From positions 310,001 to 374,000 of the forward strand of contig NZ_CP017713.1 in assembly GCF_002706425.1 (NCBI RefSeq): a DNA stretch of 64,000 nucleotides. Reading direction: 5' to 3'. This stretch comes from Loigolactobacillus coryniformis subsp. coryniformis KCTC 3167 = DSM 20001. Lineage in GTDB: Bacteria > Bacillota > Bacilli > Lactobacillales > Lactobacillaceae. Shown here piece after piece: positions 24,657 to 31,932 of this stretch; position 1 is the first letter of the stretch, and each line of letters starts with the position of its first letter. The translations under genes were made by a program, and so were the position numbers. Under the pieces are notes generated by a model that did no database searches, was not told the DNA's origin, and was given only the letters and a program-made list of their open reading frames with translations.

Positions 24657-25035
24657 AAATATCGAGATAACCAAGAAACATCGCGACAACTAAGATGATC
24701 AGAACGGTGCTAGTGATCGCCACGTACAGGCGGTCATTTTCTTTAGCAAACGCGTAGATCGAAACCACAACCCGCAACACTGGCGTTAAAATTAAACAAA
24801 ATATGCCTAACATAATAATGGCGAAGGGTTTGAATTGAATCAAGCCGTGAAAAATAGCGCCAAAATGCGTAGGAAAATTCTGACCACTATAACCACTATG
24901 GCCGGTAAACAAAAGGAGGAGTAGACCGATGCCGATAATGATTGCTGAGATCAGCACGCCAATCTGTAAGATGACGCCAATGATCTTCTCAACTTGTGCC
25001 ATTTCTGTATTTGTTTGTTCTTTATTTGGCTGCAT
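24655..25035 (-). CDS. DUF1634 membrane protein
   Basis: 126 residues: hydrophilic start (EQTNTEMAQVEKI), then three membrane helices (about 17-45, 70-92, 103-122). DUF1634 proteins usually lie next to a TauE/SafE exporter gene, as here: its ATG overlaps the exporter stop by one base (TAATG), which implies coupling. Likely an accessory subunit of the exporter. Confidence 0.85.
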   Translation of the reverse strand: MQPNKEQTNTEMAQVEKIIGVILQIGVLISAIIIGIGLLLLLFTGHSGYSGQNFPTHFGAIFHGLIQFKPFAIIMLGIFCLILTPVLRVVVSIYAFAKENDRLYVAITSTVLIILVVAMFLGYLDI

Positions 25036-25880
25036 TAGAAGCTCACCCCGAATCCTTTAAGAATCATTTCGCCGCCAATATAGATCAGTAAGGGGACGAA
25101 AATGATCCGAATCCATCGTGCTGGTAATCGTTGCATGATCCGTGTACCTAACGTGGCACCAATCAGTACGCCAACGGCCAATGGTGCTGCGATCTGCGGT
25201 AAAATTGAGCCATTAAAAAAGTAAACGGTCGCGCTAGCTGCTGCGGTAACACCCATCATCAAATTGCTGGTGGCACTAGAGGGTTTTAACGGCATCTTCA
25301 TGACAGTATCCATCGCCATAACTTTGAATGGCCCGCTACCGATACCTAACATGCCACTAGCTAAACCAGCACCAAACATAACGCTTAAACCACCAGGAAT
25401 ATGCTCGACTTGATAATCGACTTGCTGTTGCGTATTTTTATCATAATAACTGCTGTTGAGCCGCAACTTTTCTGCCAGTGGGTCCGGCTGTGTCTTATGC
25501 AACACTTCACTGCCGGCACGTAATTTGCGGTACATATTCCAAGAAGAAAAAAGTAATAGACCGCCAAATAAAACATATAGAAAATTAGGGTGTACCACAC
25601 CGACTAAAATGGCGCCGACGATTGCGCCGACAGTTGTTGCAATTTCCAAAAACATTGCAACACGCAAATTTAATAAATCATCTTTAATATAAGCGATAGT
25701 TGCACCAGAGCTAGTCGCAATGACTGAAATTACACTGGCACCAATTGCGTATTTGATATCTAAACCAAAGCCTAGCGTTAAAATCGGCGTAATGATAATG
25801 CCACCGCCAATACCAAGAATCGCGCCTAAAATACCGGCTAAAATACCGATACCAAAAATAATCAATACTGTTTGTAACAT
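25035..25880 (-). CDS. TauE/SafE family sulfite or sulfonate exporter-type permease
   Basis: 281 residues and about eight membrane helices. GILGAILGIGGGIIITPIL and MFGAGLASGMLGIGSGPFKV are the two internal repeats typical of the family (DUF81). Substrates of such permeases are sulfur-containing anions or sulfoacetate; nothing here fixes it. ATG behind AGAGGGGCG. First gene of a two-gene unit with DUF1634. Confidence 0.88.
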   Translation of the reverse strand: MLQTVLIIFGIGILAGILGAILGIGGGIIITPILTLGFGLDIKYAIGASVISVIATSSGATIAYIKDDLLNLRVAMFLEIATTVGAIVGAILVGVVHPNFLYVLFGGLLLFSSWNMYRKLRAGSEVLHKTQPDPLAEKLRLNSSYYDKNTQQQVDYQVEHIPGGLSVMFGAGLASGMLGIGSGPFKVMAMDTVMKMPLKPSSATSNLMMGVTAAASATVYFFNGSILPQIAAPLAVGVLIGATLGTRIMQRLPARWIRIIFVPLLIYIGGEMILKGFGVSF

Positions 25881-26227
25881 AGTCGCCCCTCTTTTTATAG
25901 TTGATCAAGCGTGACCAAACACGACACGCCAATTAATAAGGATGGTTTGCCATATTCTAGTTTAACATATTCCTGTAATAACGCACTTTTTTCCGGCTGA
26001 GCAAGTTGATAGAAGTAATGGACAACTCATGTTAAAATCTAGCCATATTTAGCAGGTAACACTTATTGTTAGATTTTACTTGCTGTTAAGTACGGCGTGG
26101 GGGAATATTTTAGTAACGCTGCGCTTGATAATTAGTGAATAAATTATAGTCTAAATATTAATAACGCTTTTGTTACTTTTTTAGTACAATATGTAAGGGC
26201 AAACAAAGCGAAAGGTCGTGAATAGAA
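25881..26227. other. Intergenic region between divergent exporter and sortase genes
   Basis: 347 AT-rich bases without an ORF. A TACAAT hexamer near 26185 may be the -10 of the sortase gene; no good -35 is placed. I see no riboswitch or repeat. Confidence 0.4.
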
Positions 26228-26908
26228 ATGTCTAAGCGAGTTCGTAAATGGATCATAAATATTGGTATCGGAATCTTATTGATTGTTGGTTTAGCACTGG
26301 TATTTAATGAGCCAATCAAGAATTGGGTCATCAGTAACATGACACAAAATCACATTGAGCAGTTGACTAAAAAGAAAGTGACTGCTAATGCTAAGAAGAA
26401 GACCACGTTTAATTTTAAACAAGTTAAATCCTTAGGCGTTAATGAGGTGGCTCATGCTGCGGTAAATCAGGATGGCGTTTTGACCATTGGTAAGATGGCT
26501 ATACCAAGTATCGACATGCGTTTACCGATTGTTAAGGGCTTGTCAAATGATGCACTGGCAACTGGTGGGGCAACGATGAAAGAAGATCAGAAAATGGGTC
26601 AAGGCAATTATGCATTGGCTGGTCACTACATGTTGAATAATGGTGCTAATTTATTTTCACCATTGGATAATATTCAAATAGGCACAACTATGTACATTAC
26701 GGACTTGACAAAAGTTTATCAATATAAAGTGACGTTCAAAAAAGTGGTCAACCCGTATGCAACTGAACTGATCGATGATGTGCCTGGTAAAAAGTTATTA
26801 ACGTTGATTACTTGTGCGGACGGTGGGGTCAATCGGTTAGCGGTTCAAGGAAAGCTGATTGCGACAACTAAAGCAACCAAGACTAATCTTGTAGTGTTCA
26901 ATAAATAA
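26228..26908 (+). CDS. srtA: Class A sortase
   Basis: 226 residues. N-terminal membrane anchor (about 8-27), then the sortase beta-barrel with His133 (LAGHYMLN), Cys196 (LLTLITCADG) and Arg203 (NRLAVQGK). Cleaves LPxTG-type sorting signals and links surface proteins to peptidoglycan outside the membrane. No substrate gene lies nearby, fitting a housekeeping sortase. ATG behind GAAAGG. Confidence 0.93.
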   Translation: MSKRVRKWIINIGIGILLIVGLALVFNEPIKNWVISNMTQNHIEQLTKKKVTANAKKKTTFNFKQVKSLGVNEVAHAAVNQDGVLTIGKMAIPSIDMRLPIVKGLSNDALATGGATMKEDQKMGQGNYALAGHYMLNNGANLFSPLDNIQIGTTMYITDLTKVYQYKVTFKKVVNPYATELIDDVPGKKLLTLITCADGGVNRLAVQGKLIATTKATKTNLVVFNK

Positions 26909-26952
26909 TAGTCGTATGAATTGGTGTTTGCGTGCGCTAAGGGAGTATAGAT

Positions 26953-27897
26953 ATGAAAAAAGGCGTCTTGTTGGTCAATTTAGGAACACCGGAAACGCCG
27001 ACAGCAGCGGCTGTGCGCACTTATTTAAGTCGTTTTCTGGCTGATCGACGGGTGATCGATTTGCCACGACCGCTATGGCTACCGATTCTGTATGGCATGA
27101 TTTTACCCATGCGGCCGCCGCGTTCAGCAGCCTTATATCGGAAAATCTGGACCAAGCAGGGGTCGCCGCTGCTACTTTATACACAAGCACAGGCACGACA
27201 GTTACAAGCCTTGTTGCCGGAATCTGTTGTACGTTACGCGATGTGCTATAGTGAGCCGACTGTAGCCACGGCATTGCAAGAGATGCAGGCCGACGGAGTC
27301 ACTGATCTGACGGTAATTCCACAATATCCGCAGTATTCGACCACGACTGTTGGTTCAGTGTTTGACCAAGTTACAGCGTATTTTAGGCAAACGGCGACAT
27401 CGCCGCAATTGCATTTTGTGAGTTCTTTTTATCAGGAACCAAGTTATATCCATGCATTGGCGAATCAAATTAAACGAGCTCTAAAACAGCAGCCAGCGGG
27501 GCATTTAGTTTTTTCATACCATGGTATTCCGCAACGATACGCTGACCAAGGTGACCCATACCCGCAACAATGTGAGCAGACAACAAAACGGGTAATGGCG
27601 TTGGTCGGGGACGTACCATATACGCAGTCCTACCAATCTAAATTTGGCCCCGGACAATGGCTACAGCCAGCTACCGCGCAAGTGATGCGTACATTGCCCC
27701 AACAAGGTGTTAAGCAAGTGATCGTGATCACACCAGGATTTGTTGCTGATTGTTTGGAGACCTTGCAGGAAATCGATCACGAAAATCGCGGTTATTTTAT
27801 GCAAAGTGGTGGTAGCGAGTTTACCTATTTACACCCATTCAACGGTAGTCCTACTTTTACCCGTCTGTTAGCCACGATTGCAGTTGGTCAAGCGTAA
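26953..27897 (+). CDS. hemH: Ferrochelatase family protein (coproporphyrin ferrochelatase type)
   Basis: 314 residues. LLVNLGTPETPTAAAVRTYL, IPQYPQYSTTTVGS, FSYHGIPQRYADQGDPY (metal-site His) and SKFGPGQWLQPAT are family motifs, and ITPGFVADCLETLQEI holds the conserved Glu. Inserts iron into a porphyrin; in Firmicutes the substrate is coproporphyrin III. No other haem gene is in the window, and lactobacilli generally lack the pathway, so this is probably an orphan acting on imported or leftover porphyrin. ATG behind AAGGGAG. Confidence 0.92.
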   Translation: MKKGVLLVNLGTPETPTAAAVRTYLSRFLADRRVIDLPRPLWLPILYGMILPMRPPRSAALYRKIWTKQGSPLLLYTQAQARQLQALLPESVVRYAMCYSEPTVATALQEMQADGVTDLTVIPQYPQYSTTTVGSVFDQVTAYFRQTATSPQLHFVSSFYQEPSYIHALANQIKRALKQQPAGHLVFSYHGIPQRYADQGDPYPQQCEQTTKRVMALVGDVPYTQSYQSKFGPGQWLQPATAQVMRTLPQQGVKQVIVITPGFVADCLETLQEIDHENRGYFMQSGGSEFTYLHPFNGSPTFTRLLATIAVGQA

Positions 27898-27969
27898 CCA
27901 TTTTGAAGTGATTGTGGTACACTTAAAAGTAGTTATTGCGATTAAATTGGTGAAGGATGGTGCATTGAC

Positions 27970-28164
27970 ATGAGTGAATCACGGGAATTAAGTGCGTTAG
28001 CGGAACAGATTATTCAATACCAAAAACGTCACGATCAGACTGATAATGAATTGGCATTTAATAGTCACGTTTCGGTAGAACATATTCACGCTATAAAAGC
28101 GATGGAGATGACGCCGCCGGCCGATGACGTTAAACGCATTCAAGAGTATATTCAAGGTAAATAA
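27970..28164 (+). CDS. Small protein of unknown function
   Basis: 64 residues, hydrophilic and helical: LSALAEQIIQYQKRHDQTDNE, then AFNSHVSVEHIHAIKAMEMTP, which has a helix-turn-helix-like rhythm. Small lactobacillal proteins of this appearance are known without a function. ATG behind AAGGATGG. A terminator follows directly. The SAM-riboswitch transcript described below runs toward it from the other strand. Confidence 0.65.
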   Translation: MSESRELSALAEQIIQYQKRHDQTDNELAFNSHVSVEHIHAIKAMEMTPPADDVKRIQEYIQGK

Positions 28165-28166
28165 AC

Positions 28167-28206
28167 AAAAAGCGTGGACTGAAAATTAATTCGGTCCACG
28201 CTTTAT
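28167..28206. terminator. Bidirectional terminator
   Basis: AAAAGCGTGGAC pairs with GTCCACGCTTT; serves the 27970 gene and the minus-strand 49-residue gene. Confidence 0.88.
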
Positions 28207-28208
28207 TT

Positions 28209-28358
28209 CTATTTATCACTAACTTTTTTAGTTTGCTCGTGAGCAACTAAGGCTGCTTTTAGAGCCTGCTGAATTAGGTGTGCAGTCACATCATTGTTGA
28301 TCTTTTTGTCTGTCCGTCCGGTAATTTTCCGCCGGAAATTCTCTTCAACTAAACGCAT
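28209..28358 (-). CDS. 49-residue protein under SAM riboswitch control
   Basis: MRLVEENFRRKITGRTDKKI is followed by NNDVTAHLIQQALKAALVAHEQTK and ends KKVSDK: a charged, helical protein with no Cys, Met only at the start, and no membrane segment. GGAGG lies 8 bases before the ATG. It is the only gene between the S-box expression platform and a terminator 2 bases behind the stop. Methionine-related genes usually follow an S-box; this product matches none I know. It may be a regulator or small partner, or the transcript itself may matter. Confidence 0.6.
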   Translation of the reverse strand: MRLVEENFRRKITGRTDKKINNDVTAHLIQQALKAALVAHEQTKKVSDK

Positions 28359-28393
28359 TGTAAATTCCTCCAATCAAAAATGATTGAAAATAA

Positions 28394-28427
28394 AAACGCC
28401 CCTTTAGCCTTGGCTGAAAGAAGCGCT
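28394..28427 (-). terminator. Expression platform terminator of the S-box leader
   Basis: On the minus strand CGCTTCTTT-CAGCC-AA-GGCT-AAAGGGGCG forms a long hairpin followed by TTTTTATTTT. It would stop transcription when SAM is bound. Confidence 0.8.
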
Positions 28428-28444
28428 GGAATACGTACATTGTG

Positions 28445-28548
28445 CTCCTTATCTACTCAGCTACTTGCTGCTGGAATTAGCACCTTGCTTTGTGGTAGGT
28501 TGCTGTGCTGTCATCGGGCCAGATCCCTCAAGCACTCTGGATAAAGAC
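28445..28548 (-). promoter_or_regulatory. SAM-I (S-box) riboswitch aptamer
   Basis: Read on the minus strand: P1 arm CTTTATC, then the conserved GAGGGATCTGGCCCGATGA block, GCACAGCAACC, GGTGCTAATTCCAGCAG, and the closing P1 arm GATAAGG. These are the SAM-I consensus elements in order, including the kink-turn and pseudoknot regions. A terminator follows at 28394-28427. Binding of S-adenosylmethionine is expected to switch the downstream 49-residue gene off. Confidence 0.92.
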
Positions 28549-28566
28549 GTTCTTAATTTCACTGTT

Positions 28567-28595
28567 AGTGTAGCAAGTTTTATTTGTAAATGCAA
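28567..28595 (-). promoter_or_regulatory. Promoter of the S-box transcript
   Basis: TTGCAT (28595-28590), 17-base spacer, TACACT (28572-28567) on the minus strand, placing the start about 15 bases before the aptamer. Confidence 0.65.
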
Positions 28596-28748
28596 ACGCT
28601 ATCCATTATGCGGAATAGTGATGGGAATTTTTACCGTAATATAATTTTAAAGTTATGTAAAAAGTAGCTTTTTATATAGCAAGTGCTACAATTAAGAATT
28701 AAGTAAGCGATTTCTTATATCTGTTATTTTGGTACGGAGGTGATCGGT

Positions 28749-29561
28749 TTGCGTAAAATTAGTTTTGCGGCTAAGGGTTCAGCTGAAGAGCAAGATTGGT
28801 TGAATGACTGGGCAAAGTTAGGCTGGAATTTGCGGCATGTTTCAGGATATGTTTATTCGTTTAAGCAGCAAAGTTTTCCAGTATTCATTGCCACACGTTA
28901 TTTAACGACGTTACCAGAACGGACAACTGATGATAATATCATTCAAGATGTGGCATTGAAGACACCGCAACTATTTGTGCAGTATGCAGCGGTGGCCAAG
29001 CGCGCGCATGCTAGTCCGAAAACAGCCGCTGATGACATCGTCAGCGGGAAAATCATAGCGGCAGCGCGGCAACGTCTGTTGAAAGCAGAGTTACTGTGGG
29101 CTTTGTTGGGGTTTCTGGCAATATTTAGCCGGATGGTTTATTTGAATGTTAGTGGGTTTACAGCACCTAGTGGGATGGGTATTTTAGGTAGCCTGATGTC
29201 TAGTGTCCCGTTTTTAGGCGGCTTATTACTCTGGCTAGTAGGTCTTGCTGGACTCATAAGTATCAATCATCAAATCGGGCAGCGTGATCGACAGTATCGC
29301 CTGCTCAACAATGACTTCGCAAATGCAGCGCTAACAGCGAAGTACGTAACACTTACCAGTACTGCCGCCCAAATCGACTTAACACCGGTAGCTGATCTGG
29401 GTCGGTGGCAACTATTATCAGTCAAGGCTGGCGATTTCCATTATCGCCTGTAAACTTTATTGACTGATGATGAAATCGAGCAACAAGTGACTGCTAAATT
29501 ACCGACAGTACAACGGGTAACGGTCACTAAGTGGTTAGGATTTATGTATATACCAATCTAA
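28749..29561 (+). pseudogene. DUF2812 membrane protein interrupted by an in-frame stop
   Basis: The frame from TTG 28749 (7 bases behind ACGGAGG) encodes 234 residues: a soluble N-terminal DUF2812 part (KISFAAKGSAEEQDWLNDWAKLGWNL), two membrane helices at about 118-136 and 150-180, and a soluble tail ending FHYRL at TAA 29451-29453. The same frame then continues for 35 codons, TLLTDDEIEQQVTAKLP, TVQRVTVTKWLGFMYIPI, to TAA 29559. The continuation looks like real protein, so TAA 29451 is probably a nonsense change. The truncated product may still work. DUF2812 genes often pair with PadR regulators; none is seen here. Confidence 0.65.
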
Positions 29562-29624
29562 TATTCATAGGATAAGTTATAAACTAAAGTAATAACAGTA
29601 ATTAATATACAGGAGGGGATTATT

Positions 29625-29825
29625 ATGTTTGAACGTTTAGGCGGGATAGGTTTTTTATTGATTTCACTTTGGCAATTTTATGCTTTTTATAATTCATTTC
29701 GGACGATTCACCAAAAAGGAAATCAAGCTACTTCAGCTTTTGCTAGCTTAGCTATTTGGTACGGTCTTGCGTTCGGGATTGTTTTTTTCCTATTGGGAAT
29801 TGCATTGTTAATGGGTGCTTTTTAG
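29625..29825 (+). CDS. Small membrane protein of unknown function
   Basis: 66 residues with two membrane helices (about 6-25 and 41-64) joined by a loop RTIHQKGNQATSAFAS. Excellent ribosome site AGGAGGGG before the ATG and a terminator behind it. No family recognised. Confidence 0.65.
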   Translation: MFERLGGIGFLLISLWQFYAFYNSFRTIHQKGNQATSAFASLAIWYGLAFGIVFFLLGIALLMGAF

Positions 29826-29848
29826 CTGTCTAATTACTGATAAAATTT

Positions 29849-29886
29849 GATCCAGGATCGGTTCATACCGGTGCTGGATTTTTTTA
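29849..29886 (+). terminator. Intrinsic terminator
   Basis: ATCCAG-ATCGGT/ACCGGT-CTGGAT stem followed by TTTTTTT. Confidence 0.85.
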
Positions 29887-29966
29887 TTGGCAAAATGCTG
29901 GTTGATTTAAGTAACAGTTTACCAAAATAATAATTTAAATTTTAATCATGCGCAGCTGATAATTTA

Positions 29967-30010
29967 TGTTATACTAGAAAACGTCGCGAATAAATACACA
30001 ACATGTTGTG
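29967..30010 (+). promoter_or_regulatory. pnuC promoter with downstream palindrome
   Basis: Extended -10 TGTTATACT near 29967-29975, then the perfect 14-base palindrome CACAACATGTTGTG (29997-30010) about 20 bases downstream, where a bound repressor would block transcription. The regulator is unknown. Confidence 0.5.
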
Positions 30011-30079
30011 CCTAAACTTTAAAATTATCAATTAGAATACTATATATTCTGGTTGATGTTTATATAGAGGAGACACATA

Positions 30080-30841
30080 ATGAGCAATTATATTAAATTT
30101 TTATCCCATCAATTACAAGGCTGGCCGCAGCAAAATTACTATTTGTTTTTCTTTAGTTTAGGGTGTCAGGTCATGACTTTAGTCAATACACCGATCACGC
30201 CATTGACGATTTTGACCTTTATTGGTACGACACTAGGCGTTTTATGTGTCTTGGCGATCAATGCCGCTAAGTCGGTTAACGGTTGGTTAGGTATTTTATC
30301 AGCAATCTGCTTTATTATCACCGGCTATGCTGCTAAAAATTACCTTAGTATTGGTGAACAACTTGCGTACATGGTTACGCTAGATATTCCGGTGTTGCTT
30401 AGTGCTAGCTGGAATGTTAACATGGCCGCGAAAATTCGTAAATTTACAGCTAGCAGCTGGACCATTGCGGTAATCGCTACAGTGATCGTTTATGGGGTTT
30501 CTGGTTATTTGATTCAAGCATTCACAGATGATCCACGGCCATGGATCGATGCCATCAGTTTTTCAATTAGCTTAAGTGCTGGGGTGATCTGCTTCCTACG
30601 CTTCAACAATCAGTATTTTTGGTGGGTCGCTTCTGGTCTAGCGCAAATGGTACTTTGGTTTATTTCCTTCCGCCAAGGCTCCGCAACATTAGCTATGTTT
30701 ATTAATAGTTCGATCTACTTGGCTAATGATGTTTTAGCGTTCACCGTTTCACCATGGTACAACAAAAAAGAGCGGGCGCGCGTTGTTGCGCAAGAAACTG
30801 AGTATGCCGCTAAATTAAATTTAGATAAATCTAGTCTATAG
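30080..30841 (+). CDS. pnuC: PnuC-type nicotinamide riboside/mononucleotide transporter
   Basis: 253 residues with about seven membrane helices. NQYFWWVASGLAQMVLWF and INSSIYLANDVLAFTVS near the C terminus match the PnuC substrate-binding helices. Imports an NAD precursor by facilitated diffusion, trapped by phosphorylation inside. ATG behind AGAGGAG. Single gene; palindrome in the leader suggests regulation by NAD status. Confidence 0.9.
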   Translation: MSNYIKFLSHQLQGWPQQNYYLFFFSLGCQVMTLVNTPITPLTILTFIGTTLGVLCVLAINAAKSVNGWLGILSAICFIITGYAAKNYLSIGEQLAYMVTLDIPVLLSASWNVNMAAKIRKFTASSWTIAVIATVIVYGVSGYLIQAFTDDPRPWIDAISFSISLSAGVICFLRFNNQYFWWVASGLAQMVLWFISFRQGSATLAMFINSSIYLANDVLAFTVSPWYNKKERARVVAQETEYAAKLNLDKSSL

Positions 30842-30842
30842 T

Positions 30843-30886
30843 AAAAAGACGTTTAGCAATTGATACCGTTGCTAAACGTCTTTTTA
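30843..30886. terminator. Bidirectional terminator
   Basis: AAAAAGACGTTTAGCAA/TTGCTAAACGTCTTTTT-type stem of 16 bp between convergent pnuC and cadD-like genes. Confidence 0.92.
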
Positions 30887-30897
30887 GTTCACTCAAC

Positions 30898-31500
30898 TTA
30901 TATAAAATGTTGAATCGTACCACTTTCCCAGATGATCAGACAACCTAGACCAATATAAATCAATGCCATGATCCAGTTGCCGTAGCGGGCTAGGAAAACT
31001 TTAACAAAGCTAAGATGAGCCGATTTTTCACCTAGCGTGACCAGAATGTAAATACAAATAATAAAAATTACTAAAGTGACCAATAATTGCCAAAAGGTCA
31101 AGGAAACAAAGTAGGGGACAAATAATCCGATATTATCGGCACCGCAAGAAGCTATCGTGGTAATTGCCACTGTTGCCACTAAGCTTTTGTTCTGGCGTTG
31201 ATCTAATTTTTCATTGACTTCGGCGGCTTCGTCTTCATCGCTGAGTAAATACTTGATGCCAAAGAAAATTGGGATCAATCCCAATAAACCGAGCAGCCAT
31301 TTTTGCGGGACATAGTGCAAAACAAAGGCAAAAAAGAGGCTGATGCCAATTAAACAAAGTGAGCCGATGTATTGGCCGATATAAATGTTACGTCGGGCGT
31401 TGCGGCCGGGATATTTAGAAAATAACAGCATTAGAATCACGAGTAGATCTAACGCAGTTGAGGTATAGAGAATAATGGCGGTAAGAATTGTTTTCAGCAT
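30898..31500 (-). CDS. CadD-family cadmium resistance transporter
   Basis: 200 residues, about five to six membrane helices. Starts ILTAIILYTSTALDLLVILMLLF and has GQYIGSLCLIGISLFFAF, an acidic cytoplasmic loop LSDEDEAAEVNEK, and TTIASCGADNIGLFVPYF, the CadD signature with a Cys that could bind metal. Proposed to export or sequester Cd(II) or other cations. ATG behind AGGAGG. No cadC/cadX regulator adjoins it. Confidence 0.87.
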   Translation of the reverse strand: MLKTILTAIILYTSTALDLLVILMLLFSKYPGRNARRNIYIGQYIGSLCLIGISLFFAFVLHYVPQKWLLGLLGLIPIFFGIKYLLSDEDEAAEVNEKLDQRQNKSLVATVAITTIASCGADNIGLFVPYFVSLTFWQLLVTLVIFIICIYILVTLGEKSAHLSFVKVFLARYGNWIMALIYIGLGCLIIWESGTIQHFI

Positions 31501-31578
31501 AAAGTGTCCTCCTGTAACTGCCTACATTATAACGGGTTTTATAGTTCTCGCCTAGCGCTGAAAAAATATTTTTAGGTG

Positions 31579-31607
31579 TTGACAAGCTTAACTTGTGATG
31601 GTATTCT
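31579..31607 (+). promoter_or_regulatory. Promoter of the metE T-box transcript
   Basis: TTGACA (31579-31584), 17-base spacer, TATTCT (31602-31607): near-consensus. Confidence 0.85.
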
Positions 31608-31613
31608 CTAGCC

Positions 31614-31902
31614 ACTGATTAAAAATAAATGAGAACGTTAAGACGAGAAGAGTAATTGCTGAGAGCAACGGCAGAGAGTTCCGGTTAGTGAAAAGGAATG
31701 GTGCGATGGCAATGAAGATGAACTCCGAGCGTTTGGTAGCGAGCTACGGTTAGTTACCAACGGTTGTGCCCGATACAGCACCACAGTCTGTTGTTCATAC
31801 AACGCACTGGTAGAGTCTAACGCTGTGAAACGTTAGAAAAATAAGGTGGTACCGCGATCGCGAAAGCGTCGTCCTTTGTTATACAAAGGATGGCGCTTTT
31901 TT
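31614..31902 (+). promoter_or_regulatory. T-box leader, methionyl-tRNA type, upstream of metE
   Basis: The conserved T-box AAGGTGGTACCGCG is at 31843-31856, followed by the terminator stem GCGTCGTCCTTTG/CAAAGGATGGCGC and a T-run (31864-31902). Stem I carries ATG triplets at 31712 and 31718 in the expected specifier region, consistent with tRNA-Met and the downstream methionine synthase gene. Uncharged tRNA would stabilise the antiterminator and allow metE expression. Confidence 0.9.
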
Positions 31903-31932
31903 TAGTGCAATTATATGGGAGGATGAGAAAAT

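Noticed and set aside
29826-30079. pnuC leader considered as a riboswitch (NAD-II or preQ1)
   Set aside because: No conserved aptamer core was recognised; only a palindrome and promoter are visible.
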